The position numbers were made by a program, and so were the translations under genes. The notes beneath the pieces are model-generated. The model saw only the letters and a program-made list of their open reading frames with translations. It searched no databases and was not told the DNA's origin. Below are positions 17,434 through 27,918 of a stretch of DNA of 64,000 nucleotides, one piece after another. Numbering within the stretch: the stretch's first letter is position 1; each line of letters starts with the position of its first letter. Origin of the DNA: Humisphaera borealis (GTDB lineage Bacteria; Planctomycetota; Phycisphaerae; Tepidisphaerales; Tepidisphaeraceae); contig NZ_CP063458.1 in assembly GCF_015169395.1 (NCBI RefSeq), forward strand, positions 1,054,001 through 1,118,000, written 5' to 3'.

Positions 17434-17772
17434 TTAGACCAGCGCCAGTTCACGCTCGCGGACGGCGGTGCGAAGTTGCGCCATCGCATAGACGGCCGCC
17501 TCTCGTTCGCAGGAGCCGATGACCGTGCCATGTTTTTCGTCTGCAACGTGCTGGTCGTCGAGCGGCTCACCGATCGGTGCCCAGGTGGCGCGGTAACACG
17601 AAAACATGAGGTTGTGCTTGATGCGCAACTCCAAGCCGGCGCGGGCGAAGCACTGCTGAACTGCCATCACGCTGGGATAGCGGCGGCCGTCAGGAAGGGT
17701 GTCCAGATCCATCGAGGAGTCGGGGGACCAACCGGTATCGACCAGTCGGTCGACCGCGTAAGTGAGGTTCAT
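17434..17772 (-). CDS. Conserved hypothetical protein
   Basis: A 112-residue protein starting MNLTYAVDRLVDTGW at 17772; a longer frame reaches 17823 but begins with Arg-rich sequence lacking support. Cues include DGRRYPSVMAVQQCFA, a central KHNLMFSCYRATW, and the closing EREAAVYAMAQLR, a compact alpha/beta protein. I recognise the style of small planctomycete proteins encoded beside the preceding broken gene, but know no function. It is transcribed in the same direction as that gene, about 110 bp upstream. Confidence 0.65.
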   Translation of the reverse strand: MNLTYAVDRLVDTGWSPDSSMDLDTLPDGRRYPSVMAVQQCFARAGLELRIKHNLMFSCYRATWAPIGEPLDDQHVADEKHGTVIGSCEREAAVYAMAQLRTAVRERELALV

Positions 17773-18163
17773 AGTCGTCTCCGTCCGTCGCCACAGGCCC
17801 CGCATTGGTAGCCTGTTCTTCAATATTCTGACGCCGGTGGCAATGCCTTACAACAATGTGTCGGCAGGGAAACCAGTTAATCTGAGCGGTTTCGGCAGAC
17901 TTTCTGGAGGAACGCGATTCGTCCAAACGATCATCATGCCAGGCGGTCGGGCGCTTTTGGCCCCTGTCGCCCCCTTTTCAAGAAACGCGCCGGCTGCTAC
18001 GATGCGGGACTTCCACGCGATCGGCGTTGCCGACTGCGCGGGCTGGCAGCTCTCGCGATGCGGGCGCTTGGTCAACGCATCAACGGGATGCAACATCGGC
18101 GGTAGAGTGCCGCCCGGGCGAGGCTGTAAGCCTTTCCGATATAAGAGGATACGAGGTTCCGAC
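17773..18163. other. Intergenic region upstream of tig
   Basis: A 391-bp divergent intergenic stretch. A frame in phase with tig is open through it but starts with no ribosome site and no recognisable sequence. I see no RNA gene in it; it must hold the tig promoter. Confidence 0.5.
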
Positions 18164-19555
18164 ATGTCTGAAACCCAAACCGCCGAAGCCACCGAAACCG
18201 TCGATGCCGTCGAGCAGCCCTTCGAATATCCCGTTACCGTCGAAGACGCCGGCTCCGGATCCAAGAAGGTGTCTGTCGAAATCCCGCGCGATCGCATTGA
18301 TACCGAAATCAAGAAGCAGTTCGGGGAACTCCGCAAGCAGGCCGCGCTGCCCGGCTTCCGTGTCGGTCGCGCCCCTCAGAAGCTGATCGAGAAGCGCTTC
18401 GCCACCGACGTCAAGAACGACGTCCGCCGTTCGCTCATCTCCGAAAGCTACGAGCAGGCGATCGAGAAGAACAAGCTCCAGGTGCTCGGCGAGCCCGAGT
18501 TCGAAGACATCGAGAAGGCCCAAATCCCCGATGACGGCGGCCCGCTGAAGTACAGCTTCAACGTCGAAGTTCAGCCCGACTTCATCCTCCCCGACATCGC
18601 CCAGATCACCGTTAAGAAGCCCAAGATCGACATCAAGGAAGAAAACATCGACCAGGCGATGACCAACCTGCGTGAACAGCAGGGCGCTCTGGTTCCGGTG
18701 GAAGACCGCGGCGTCGAAGAGAAGGACTACATGACGGCCGACGTGCACGTGAAGCTGGAAGGCAAGGTCGTCGCACATCAGCACGACGCCCAGCTCGTCG
18801 CGCGTCCCGGCCGCATCGGCGGCGTGCAGATCGACGACCTGGCCGACAAGGTCAAGGGCATGAAGGCCGGCGAAACCCGCAACTTCACCGTCAAGGCCCC
18901 CGAGAACCATCCCGACGAAACGGCCCGCGGCAAGGACCTCGAGGTCGAAGTCGCGGTCAAGGACATCAAGCGTCTGGAATTGGCCGCGATCACCGAATCG
19001 TTCCTGGCCGACCTGGGCTTCGAAAAGGAAGCCGAGCTGCGGGACGCCCTTCGCGAGCAGATGCAGGAGAAGATCGACTTCGACGTGCAGACCGCGATGC
19101 GTGAGCAGGTCGCCCGTTACCTGTACGAGAACGTCACGCTCGACCTGCCGCAGAAGATGTCCGAGCGGCAGGTGGACCGCGTGATCCAGCGCCGGGCGAT
19201 GGACCTGATGATGCGTGGCGCGACCCGCGAGCAGCTCGAAGCGAACATCGAAGCCCTTCGCGCCGGCGCCGGCGACGAAGCCCAGCGTGAACTCAAGCTG
19301 TTCTTCATCCTCCAGAAGCTCGCCGCCGACCTCGGCGTCGATGTCGACGAGGAAGAGCTCAATGGCCGCATCGCCTACATGGCGATCCAGCGCGACCAGC
19401 GTCCCGAGACGCTCAAGAAGGAAATGGCCAACAATGGCCAGCTCGTGCAGATGTACATCCAGATGCGTGAGCAGAAGGCGCTCGACAAGGTCCTGGAGAC
19501 GGTCAAGGTCGAAGTCGTCGAAGTGAAGCCCGAGGAAGAGAAGAAGGCCGAGTAA
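18164..19555 (+). CDS. tig: Trigger factor (ribosome-associated chaperone and prolyl isomerase)
   Basis: Trigger factor sits at the ribosome exit tunnel and shields nascent chains. The 463-residue product has the ribosome-binding signature GFRVGRAP at residues 64-71, a middle FKBP-type domain beginning about 170 (EKDYMTADVHVKLEGKV), and a long helical C-terminal arm. The start at 18164 (MSETQTAEATETVD) is supported by CGAGG seven bases upstream. The FKBP region has an insertion and lacks several canonical aromatic residues, so prolyl-isomerase activity may be weak (inference). clpP/clpX do not follow as they often do; hisS does. A stem-loop follows the stop codon. Confidence 0.94.
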   Translation: MSETQTAEATETVDAVEQPFEYPVTVEDAGSGSKKVSVEIPRDRIDTEIKKQFGELRKQAALPGFRVGRAPQKLIEKRFATDVKNDVRRSLISESYEQAIEKNKLQVLGEPEFEDIEKAQIPDDGGPLKYSFNVEVQPDFILPDIAQITVKKPKIDIKEENIDQAMTNLREQQGALVPVEDRGVEEKDYMTADVHVKLEGKVVAHQHDAQLVARPGRIGGVQIDDLADKVKGMKAGETRNFTVKAPENHPDETARGKDLEVEVAVKDIKRLELAAITESFLADLGFEKEAELRDALREQMQEKIDFDVQTAMREQVARYLYENVTLDLPQKMSERQVDRVIQRRAMDLMMRGATREQLEANIEALRAGAGDEAQRELKLFFILQKLAADLGVDVDEEELNGRIAYMAIQRDQRPETLKKEMANNGQLVQMYIQMREQKALDKVLETVKVEVVEVKPEEEKKAE

Positions 19556-19610
19556 CAGGCGTAGGGCCAGACGCCCGAGCCGGTTTCGACCTTCGAACGA
19601 TGAATGTAAG

Positions 19611-19639
19611 CAAGGGCGATCCATATTGGGTCGCCCTTG
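19611..19639 (+). terminator. Stem-loop terminator after tig
   Basis: CAAGGGCGA (19611-19619) pairs with TCGCCCTTG (19631-19639) around an 11-base loop and is followed by TTGTTGT. It lies 55 bp after the tig stop. Confidence 0.6.
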
Positions 19640-19656
19640 TTGTACGAAATGGCTCC

Positions 19657-19772
19657 GTCAGTGACACGGGCTTCCAGCCCGTGCGAGAGGCGTGGAAGTC
19701 TGGAAGACGTTGGTATCAGCGTCCTTCCCACTACAACGCACCCAGCACGGGCTGGAAGCCCGTGTCACTGAC
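19657..19772. repeat. Perfect 28-bp inverted repeat pair (REP family)
   Basis: GTCAGTGACACGGGCTTCCA opens the left arm (19657-19684); the right arm (19745-19772) is its exact reverse complement. Each arm is itself palindromic around CGGGCTTCCAGCCCG. The pair lies between tig and hisS and shares its GTGACACGG core with the pair at 11151-11324. Confidence 0.85.
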
Positions 19773-19826
19773 AGAGCGATCCGAGTTCCACATCAGGATG
19801 CGTGGCACACGCAATCGGTTGGCATC

Positions 19827-21098
19827 ATGAGCACCGCCGCCAAAATCACCGCCCCCAAAGGCACCGTAGACATTCTTCCGGCCGAAGCCGCTAAGTGGCA
19901 GACCGTCGAGCGCATTGCTCGCGAGACGGCCGCCGTCTTCAACTTCGGTGAAATCCGCACCCCGATCTTCGAGCACACAGAACTCTTTCACCGCGGCGTG
20001 GGTGAAGGCAGCGATGTCGTCTCCAAGGAGACCTACACATTCAACGATCGCGGCGTACCACCGACCTCGGTCACCCTGCGTCCTGAAGGCACCGCCGGCG
20101 TCGTTCGCGCCGCAATCGAAAACGGCCTGTTGAACGATCAGGGGGCCCGGTCGAAGGTCTACTACATTGGCCCGAACTTCCGTTATGAGCGCCCTCAGAA
20201 GGGCCGCCTTCGCCAGCACCACCAGTTCGGCGCTGAAGCCTTTGGCGTCGCCGAGCCCGATCAGGATGTCGAATGCATCCTGCTTCAGATGGAGTTCTAC
20301 CGCCGGTGCGGCGTGCGCGATCTGGAACTTCAGGTGAACAGCCTCGGCGATCGTGAGAGCAAGGCCCGCTACCGCGACGCGCTTGTGGCGTATTTGTCGC
20401 CGAAGAAGGACGCGTTGTCGGAAGACTCACAGCGGCGTCTGGAAGCAAATCCGCTGCGCATTCTCGATTCGAAAGACCCGCGCGATCAGGAGGCGTGCAA
20501 AGGCGCTCCCCCGGCCGCCGAAAGCCTGTCCGACAAGAGCCGGGCGCACTTCGATCGCGTACAGAAGCTACTGACCGCGTCGGCGGTACCGTTCCGCGTG
20601 AACCCGAACCTCGTCCGCGGCTTCGATTACTACACCGAAACACTGTGGGAAGTCACCGCCGGCGGATTGGGCGCACAGAACGCGATCGGTGGCGGCGGCC
20701 GATACGACAATCTCGTCGAACAGCTCGGCGGCCGTCCGACGCCCGGCGTTGGCTTCGGCAGCGGCCTCGAACGGCTGCTCCTGGCCTTGGAAGGCCAAGG
20801 CGTCACTTTGCCACTGCCGCCAAAGAAGCTCGTCTGGCTCATCGCCCATGGCGACGCGGCTCGCGATCACAACTGGAAACTGCTCGGCGACCTCCGCCAG
20901 GCCGGCGTCGTCGCCGACATGGATGCTTCTGGCCGGAGCGTCAAAGCCCAGTTCAAACAGGCCGATCGCGAGCAGGCGACGCACTGCATTGTGGTTGGTG
21001 AAGATGAATTGGCGAGCGGTACAGTGAAACTGAAGGACTCGGCGACGAGGACGGAAGTGTCGGTTCCGCGTGCGGATGTCGTGCAGAAGTTGAGTTGA
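19827..21098 (+). CDS. hisS: Histidyl-tRNA synthetase
   Basis: A class II synthetase that charges tRNA-His. The 423-residue protein begins APKGTVDILPAE, has motif 2 in GPNFRYERPQKGRLRQHHQF, the histidine-specific LVRGFDYYTETLWEV, and motif 3 in GGGGRYDNLVEQLGG to GVGFGSGLERLLLAL. The last 95 residues form the anticodon-binding domain (VWLIAHGDAA onward). The start at 19827 is chosen because it begins the conserved sequence and clears the repeat; the frame upstream only translates the repeat. All key features are intact. Confidence 0.96.
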   Translation: MSTAAKITAPKGTVDILPAEAAKWQTVERIARETAAVFNFGEIRTPIFEHTELFHRGVGEGSDVVSKETYTFNDRGVPPTSVTLRPEGTAGVVRAAIENGLLNDQGARSKVYYIGPNFRYERPQKGRLRQHHQFGAEAFGVAEPDQDVECILLQMEFYRRCGVRDLELQVNSLGDRESKARYRDALVAYLSPKKDALSEDSQRRLEANPLRILDSKDPRDQEACKGAPPAAESLSDKSRAHFDRVQKLLTASAVPFRVNPNLVRGFDYYTETLWEVTAGGLGAQNAIGGGGRYDNLVEQLGGRPTPGVGFGSGLERLLLALEGQGVTLPLPPKKLVWLIAHGDAARDHNWKLLGDLRQAGVVADMDASGRSVKAQFKQADREQATHCIVVGEDELASGTVKLKDSATRTEVSVPRADVVQKLS

Positions 21099-21152
21099 GT
21101 TTCGTTCCTTCTCGGAAGGTACGCGGGCGAGGGTACGAACGTCGCGACTCTC

Positions 21153-21294
21153 TTTTAGCGCCATCCCCGAAGGGGTGGGCTTCGGCGCGGATCTCACAAC
21201 GAGCGTCCCGTATGTTGGACGAGGACGCTTGTGGTTGTGAAGATGGATTGCGCGATTAGCGCCGAAACCCACCCCTTCGGGGATGGCGCTAAAA
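21153..21294. repeat. 36-bp inverted repeat pair between convergent genes
   Basis: The left arm (21153-21188) starts TTTTAGCGCCATCCCCGAAG; the right arm (21259-21294) is its reverse complement with one mismatch. Each arm contains the hairpin CCCCGAAGGGG. They lie between the ends of hisS and the transporter gene and could act as a bidirectional terminator. Confidence 0.8.
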
Positions 21295-21313
21295 GCAGAC
21301 TTCGTCCCGTTCC

Positions 21314-22702
21314 CTATACCTCTCTCCCGAGTACGGGGGAGAGCGCACCTGAAGCGGCGCGTTCCTTGACGACCTCAAATCCCCGCTTGTTCGGGTCAGG
21401 CGCATGCCCGATCCGCCGAATGATCAGCACCGACAGCATCGCCCACACCAGGCAGACGCTCAGGAACATGTACGGCGCGAAGTAGTTCGCAGGGTTCGCG
21501 GCCCCGGCGCCCATCGAGTCGACCCACGCACCCATGATCCACGGTCCCGTCGCGCCGATCGTTCCGGCGATCGAGAGGAACAGGCCGACGACCCGCCCGC
21601 GGACTTCGGGGACAACGCGTTCGAGCGTCGCCGCGTCGCTGATGGCATACGATCCGAGCTGACAGGTTTGAAAGAGGCACAGAAGGATTACCACGCCGAC
21701 GATGCTGCCCGCTTGCGATGCCAGGGGAACCAGGCACGCGCCCAGCACCAAGTGTGCGATCAGCGCCGGTAACCGCCGTCGGCCGGGGCTCAGGTACACG
21801 GCCAGCGGGTTGACGATCACGCTCAGCAGCATCATGCAGCCGACGACGAGGCCGGCTTCCTTTGCGCCATAGCCGTACGCTTTCTGAAGGAAGATGCTCG
21901 CGAGCGAAAGCCCGGCGACGCCGGCGAAGTCGCGGAAGCCGAGTGTGAACGCGAGCCCGACGACCTGCCATCGTAACCGCTTGCCGAGGGTATTGGCCTT
22001 GTTGATCGGCAACGATGGTGGTTCGGGCATGGAAGCCAGGATTTCCGCGGAGGGGACGGGCAGGCCTGAGTCACCTCGTCGGCGGAAAATGCGGCTTGGC
22101 GCCTCCCTCGCGAAAATGAGGAAAATCACCCCGATAACAAGGCCGATCAGTCCCAGTTCGATCAGCGGCCGTTGCCAGTCGGCGACACTCCAGAGATGCC
22201 AGGTGGCAGACTCGGCGCGCCAGCCTGCGTATTGCGGTCCGAGGAAGAAGCCCAGGCCCGACCCTGCGCCGAGCAATCCGATCGCCATGCCCGGCGATTT
22301 GGGATAGTGGGCCGGTACCATCGCGTTGGCGGCCGGGTGGAAGAGCGAGCCGGCGATCCCGGCGACAATCGCCCAGACGATCAACCACTCGTAGGTCCGC
22401 GTCAGCCCCATCGCCAGTACCGCCAGGCCGTTGCCCAGCAGGCCGATGCCGAGCAGGACCTTTCGATTGAATCGGTCGGCGAGAATGCCGGAGACAAATG
22501 CCAGACCCCAATAGACGACGTTATAGATCGTAACCACGATCGCCGCCTGCTTGACGCCGGGCAGCTTCAGGTCGGCGACGACGAGCAGGTACAGCGGAAC
22601 AATGAGCACGCTGTAGGCGTGCGTAAAGGCATGCAGACCCGTGGTTAGCACGAGTGTCAGATTCGAGCGGGTGGCGGTCGGCAGGTCGGTGTCGGTGGTC
22701 AT
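21314..22702 (-). CDS. MFS transporter
   Basis: A 462-residue major facilitator protein with about twelve membrane segments. The start at 22702 (MTTDTDLPTATRSNLTLVL) precedes the first helix. The motif-A-like loop between helices 2 and 3 reads SGILADRFNRKVLLGIG (about residues 64-80), and the second half begins after a cytoplasmic loop rich in Arg and Pro (ASMPEPPSLPINKANTLGK). Transport direction and substrate cannot be told. It converges on hisS and is divergent from the cytochrome-WD40 gene. Confidence 0.88.
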   Translation of the reverse strand: MTTDTDLPTATRSNLTLVLTTGLHAFTHAYSVLIVPLYLLVVADLKLPGVKQAAIVVTIYNVVYWGLAFVSGILADRFNRKVLLGIGLLGNGLAVLAMGLTRTYEWLIVWAIVAGIAGSLFHPAANAMVPAHYPKSPGMAIGLLGAGSGLGFFLGPQYAGWRAESATWHLWSVADWQRPLIELGLIGLVIGVIFLIFAREAPSRIFRRRGDSGLPVPSAEILASMPEPPSLPINKANTLGKRLRWQVVGLAFTLGFRDFAGVAGLSLASIFLQKAYGYGAKEAGLVVGCMMLLSVIVNPLAVYLSPGRRRLPALIAHLVLGACLVPLASQAGSIVGVVILLCLFQTCQLGSYAISDAATLERVVPEVRGRVVGLFLSIAGTIGATGPWIMGAWVDSMGAGAANPANYFAPYMFLSVCLVWAMLSVLIIRRIGHAPDPNKRGFEVVKERAASGALSPVLGREV

Positions 22703-22828
22703 GTCCGGTCGGCAGTTCAGAATCGGCGAAAGGGAAAGTATAGGCACAAACCCGGCGAGGACGAGATCGAGGCCAACAGAGTGTATCTATCGTTCAACAG
22801 GGGACCGATTCTCCGCTAACTTCAGGTT

Positions 22829-24262
22829 GTGATCATTTCTCGCATCGTCATCGTGTTGTCGTGCCTGGCGCTGGTCTCGCCCGCTGTCTCTGCTGCACCG
22901 GCAGAAGCGGGTAAGGTCAGCTTTCGAAAAGACGTCGCCCCCATCCTGCTCGCCCAGTGCCAGACCTGCCATGGTGCGGAGAAGGTGAAAGGCAAGTTCC
23001 GAGTTGACACGTTCGAACGCCTTTGGACGCCGGGCTCCAGCGGAGATGCGCCGGTCAATCCCGGTTATGCCGACAAGAGCACCCTGTACCGCCTGCTGGT
23101 GACGGCCGACGCCGACGACCGCATGCCCAAGAAGGCCGACCCGCTTCCCAAGGCGCAGATCGAGATCATTCGCAAATGGATCGACAAAGGTGCCACCTTT
23201 GACGGCCCCGACAAAACCGCGAGCGTCGCGAGCTATGTGGATGGCGGATCTCTCGATGTCGCCCCGACGGTCTATAAGCGGCCGATCCCGATCACCACGC
23301 TTGCGTTCACCGACGGCGGAAAATCCCTGCTCGCCGGCGGGTTTCATGAACTGACGCAGTGGGATCCGAAGACTGGCAAACTGGCCGGCCGAGTTCCCCT
23401 GCCCATCCAGCGGGTACAGTCGATCGCGGTGGACGGCACCAGCGGCCGAGTTGCAGTCGTCGGCGGAACGCCGGGGGTGAGTGGTGAACTGCTGTTGATC
23501 AACCCGGGCGGCCCCGGCAAATCGCTGTTGGCGATCGCCAGCCTGGTCAAGGCGTCTGACGTGATGTTGTCCGTGCGCTTCAGTCCGGACGGAAAGACGC
23601 TTGCCGCGGGCGGTGCCGACGGCAGCCTGCGGGTATTTGACGTTGCCAGCGGCAAGCTGCGATGGAGATCAGACCCGCACGCGGACTGGGTGACGGACGT
23701 CAGTTTCAGCCCCGACAACCAGTTCCTGGTGACCGCGAGCCGCGACAAGTCGTGCCGGGTGTTCGAGGTGAAAACGGGTCTGGCCGAGGCAAGTTACAAC
23801 GACCACACCGAACCGGTGTTCGCGGCGGTTTTCTCTGGCGACGGCGGTCACGTCTTCACCGCAGGCCGCGATCGCCGAATCCACATGTGGGCCAGCAGCA
23901 ACGGCAACGCCAAGGGCCGCACCGACGGCTTCGGCGGAGACATCGTCCGGCTGGAACGGTGCGGCGATCGGCTGTACTCCGTCTGCGCCGACGGCACGCT
24001 GCGCGAACATGCGTCCAATCAGGGCGTTGCCCCGAGCGAGAAACCCGCAACGCAGCCCGATGCCAAGAAGAAGGAACAGAAGGAGAAGCCGCAGCCGCGG
24101 GCGCTGACGCGCGAGATCAAGGCGTCCACCGAGTGGCTGTATTCAGTGACGGCGAGCGAAGAATCGGGCCTTGTCGCCGTCGGCTCGCACGACGGAAAGG
24201 TGCATGTCTACGACATCAGAAGCGGCAAGCCAGTAGCGGACTTCGTCGCCGCGCCGAAGTGA
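22829..24262 (+). CDS. Secreted cytochrome c domain / WD40 repeat protein
   Basis: A 477-residue exported protein of a type characteristic of planctomycetes. A signal peptide (about 1-22) leads to a single-haem cytochrome domain with CQTCH (C44, C47, H48) and the distal DRMPKKADPLPKAQIEII segment holding the likely Met ligand. From about 150 on there are six or seven WD40-like blades (LSVRFSPDGKTLAAGGADGS, VTDVSFSPDNQFLVTASRD, FAAVFSGDGGHVFTAGRDRR). A Lys/Glu/Pro-rich linker interrupts the propeller near residue 415. The start is GTG. It probably carries electrons or senses redox state at the cell surface; the partner is unknown. Confidence 0.88.
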   Translation: MIISRIVIVLSCLALVSPAVSAAPAEAGKVSFRKDVAPILLAQCQTCHGAEKVKGKFRVDTFERLWTPGSSGDAPVNPGYADKSTLYRLLVTADADDRMPKKADPLPKAQIEIIRKWIDKGATFDGPDKTASVASYVDGGSLDVAPTVYKRPIPITTLAFTDGGKSLLAGGFHELTQWDPKTGKLAGRVPLPIQRVQSIAVDGTSGRVAVVGGTPGVSGELLLINPGGPGKSLLAIASLVKASDVMLSVRFSPDGKTLAAGGADGSLRVFDVASGKLRWRSDPHADWVTDVSFSPDNQFLVTASRDKSCRVFEVKTGLAEASYNDHTEPVFAAVFSGDGGHVFTAGRDRRIHMWASSNGNAKGRTDGFGGDIVRLERCGDRLYSVCADGTLREHASNQGVAPSEKPATQPDAKKKEQKEKPQPRALTREIKASTEWLYSVTASEESGLVAVGSHDGKVHVYDIRSGKPVADFVAAPK

Positions 24263-24363
24263 ACTGGCGCTTGGTCACAGTTGAGAGTTGGGATTGGGTG
24301 GCATGGCATTAGGCGGCAGTGCCTGCCCTACCCGTCGCGACTTCGAGTACATTCCCCGCGAGC

Positions 24364-25674
24364 ATGGACGCGCGCACGCCAGTCATCCCGGCCAACGTAC
24401 CGAAAGTCCATCACCCCCGCCGTCATGCCGCCGTTCGGACGGATGACTACGTCTTCTCGCAACTGATTCCGTACATCGGGAACAAGCGCAAACTGCTGCA
24501 CCTGATTGGCCAGGCGCTGGATTTCACAGGCGTGCCGAGCGAAGGAACGTTCGTCGACCTGTTTACCGGCAGCACGGTCGTCGCGCGGTGGGCGAAGCGG
24601 CGCGGATTGCGCGTGATCGCCAACGACTGGGAGCCGTACTCGCATCAGATCGCGACCGGGACCGTGACGTTGAACGCGCCGCCGGCGTTTGCGGGTGTTG
24701 CCGCGATCCTGGCCGCCGGCGGCGGGCACACGGCCGTGGGTCCTTGCAACGAGCGCGTGTCCGCGGTCTTCGGCCATCTCAACGCCTTACCGCCGGTGAG
24801 AGGATACGTCTCGACCCACCTCTGCCCCGCCGACGATGACGACTTTGATGTTACGCGCGAACGGATGTTCTTTACGCAGGCCAACGGCCGGCGGATCGAC
24901 GCGATTGCCGAGGAGATCGACGCCTGGATGCGCGGTGGCGCGATCGACGCCAGCGAGCGCGCCTACCTGATGTCGGCGCTCATCTACGCCGTCAGCTATG
25001 CGAGCAATACGTCCGGCGTTTTCAAGGGGTTTCACAACGGATGGGGCGGCAAGACCGGGACGGCTCTTTACCGCATTCGCGGCAGGCTGACCCTCGCCCC
25101 GCCGGTGCTGCATGACAACCGACGACAGAACATCGCACTGCGAGAAGATGCGCAAAAGATCGCAGTCGAGATGCCGGCAATCTGCGGCGGTGTACCCGAT
25201 GTCGTCTACATCGACCCGCCCTACAACCAGCACCCCTATGGGAGCAACTACCATGTGCTCAACACGATCGCGCTGTGGGACAAACCGGAACTGAGTCCGA
25301 GCATCGTCGTCGACGGAAAGGCAATGGATAAGTCCGCGATCCGGAAGGACTGGAGGACCGAGCGGCGATCGCCGTACACCTTTGCCCGCCAGGCGACGAC
25401 CGCGTTCGAGAACCTTGTTGCCGCGATCGATGCCCGCTGGCTGTTGGTCAGCTACAGCACGGATGGCAACATTCCCGCGCGGCAGATGCTGGAGACGCTC
25501 AGCCGACGGGGTCGGGTGACCCTGTTCACCGAGCGATACAAGCGCTACCGCGTTAGTACGCCGCGGATGTCAGCGAAAAGCCATAACACCGAGTTCGTTG
25601 CGGCGGTGGAGGTGGGGGCGAAGTCGAACGCCGATGAGGTCAATGCGATGGCCGAACGACTGAGCTTAACGTGA
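24364..25674 (+). CDS. Orphan D12-class DNA adenine methyltransferase
   Basis: An N6-adenine methylase of the Dam/D12 class. From the ATG at 24364 the product has 436 residues; an upstream GTG at 24319 would add 15. Motif X is YIGNKRKLL (37-45), motif I FVDLFTGSTVV (about 63), and the catalytic motif IV is DPPY at 284-287 in YIDPPYNQHPYGSNYH. The region between motifs I and IV (about 180 residues) holds the target recognition segment. No restriction endonuclease gene is adjacent, so it is either an orphan regulatory methylase or the remnant of a restriction system. Target site unknown. Confidence 0.88.
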   Translation: MDARTPVIPANVPKVHHPRRHAAVRTDDYVFSQLIPYIGNKRKLLHLIGQALDFTGVPSEGTFVDLFTGSTVVARWAKRRGLRVIANDWEPYSHQIATGTVTLNAPPAFAGVAAILAAGGGHTAVGPCNERVSAVFGHLNALPPVRGYVSTHLCPADDDDFDVTRERMFFTQANGRRIDAIAEEIDAWMRGGAIDASERAYLMSALIYAVSYASNTSGVFKGFHNGWGGKTGTALYRIRGRLTLAPPVLHDNRRQNIALREDAQKIAVEMPAICGGVPDVVYIDPPYNQHPYGSNYHVLNTIALWDKPELSPSIVVDGKAMDKSAIRKDWRTERRSPYTFARQATTAFENLVAAIDARWLLVSYSTDGNIPARQMLETLSRRGRVTLFTERYKRYRVSTPRMSAKSHNTEFVAAVEVGAKSNADEVNAMAERLSLT

Positions 25675-25837
25675 ACACCCCGGTACGTCGGAGGGAATTC
25701 GGCGTTCCGCGCGCGGCTTGAAGTTCGATGTTGATTCGCCTGTGATACGAGGTCCTTCGGAGTACCTCCGGATGACATTGGTACTCAATCGCTAATTGCG
25801 ACCGGCCACGACGAAGACCTCGTTCCGTACCTCTGTG

Positions 25838-27466
<1,629 letters not shown>

Positions 27467-27653
27467 CAGATCTCCTGGGTTGGGTTCGGCCCCCCAGATA
27501 CGATCGAGCCGCCGATGTATTTCGTGAACGCGAACTTCCCGGCCAAACCGGACAGGTGCCGGCACCAATTTCGGGCAATTCTTCGAAGTCGCCAAAGGGG
27601 GTTGCCGATAGAAGGCGTGGAGTACGTCCTTTTTCCGAAACGAGCAGGCCCCC

Positions 27654-27866
27654 ATGGACCTCGTCAGCGCACTGTCATCCATCTCTCAGGCCCAGACCGG
27701 GCAGGCGATCCAGACCAAGGTTGCGCAGAAGGTGATGGACAGCCAGCGCCAGGAGGGCGAGGCAGCCCTTCAGTTGCTCGCCGCCGCCGCCCAGACGTCG
27801 GGGGCCGGTGACGAACTGACCGCCAAGGCGACAGGCCTCGGCGGTCAGATCGACGTCTTCGGCTAG
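27654..27866 (+). CDS. YjfB-like putative motility protein
   Basis: A 70-residue protein, MDLVSALSSISQAQTGQAIQ to the end, matching the YjfB family (PF14070), which is named for an association with motility but has no proven role. It is almost wholly helical and Gln/Ala-rich. GCAGG precedes the ATG by five bases. Genes of this size are easily overlooked. It starts 188 bp upstream of the sulfatase on the other strand and is followed by a flavoprotein that converges on it. Confidence 0.7.
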   Translation: MDLVSALSSISQAQTGQAIQTKVAQKVMDSQRQEGEAALQLLAAAAQTSGAGDELTAKATGLGGQIDVFG

Positions 27867-27918
27867 TTCATTGTCCGCCCCACACCATCGCCGCGGGCTC
27901 TCCGCACCGCATCCCTGT

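Noticed and set aside
18080-19624. 514-residue minus-strand frame
   Set aside because: It is antisense to tig and rich in Leu and Asp, as expected from the complement of that gene's codons.
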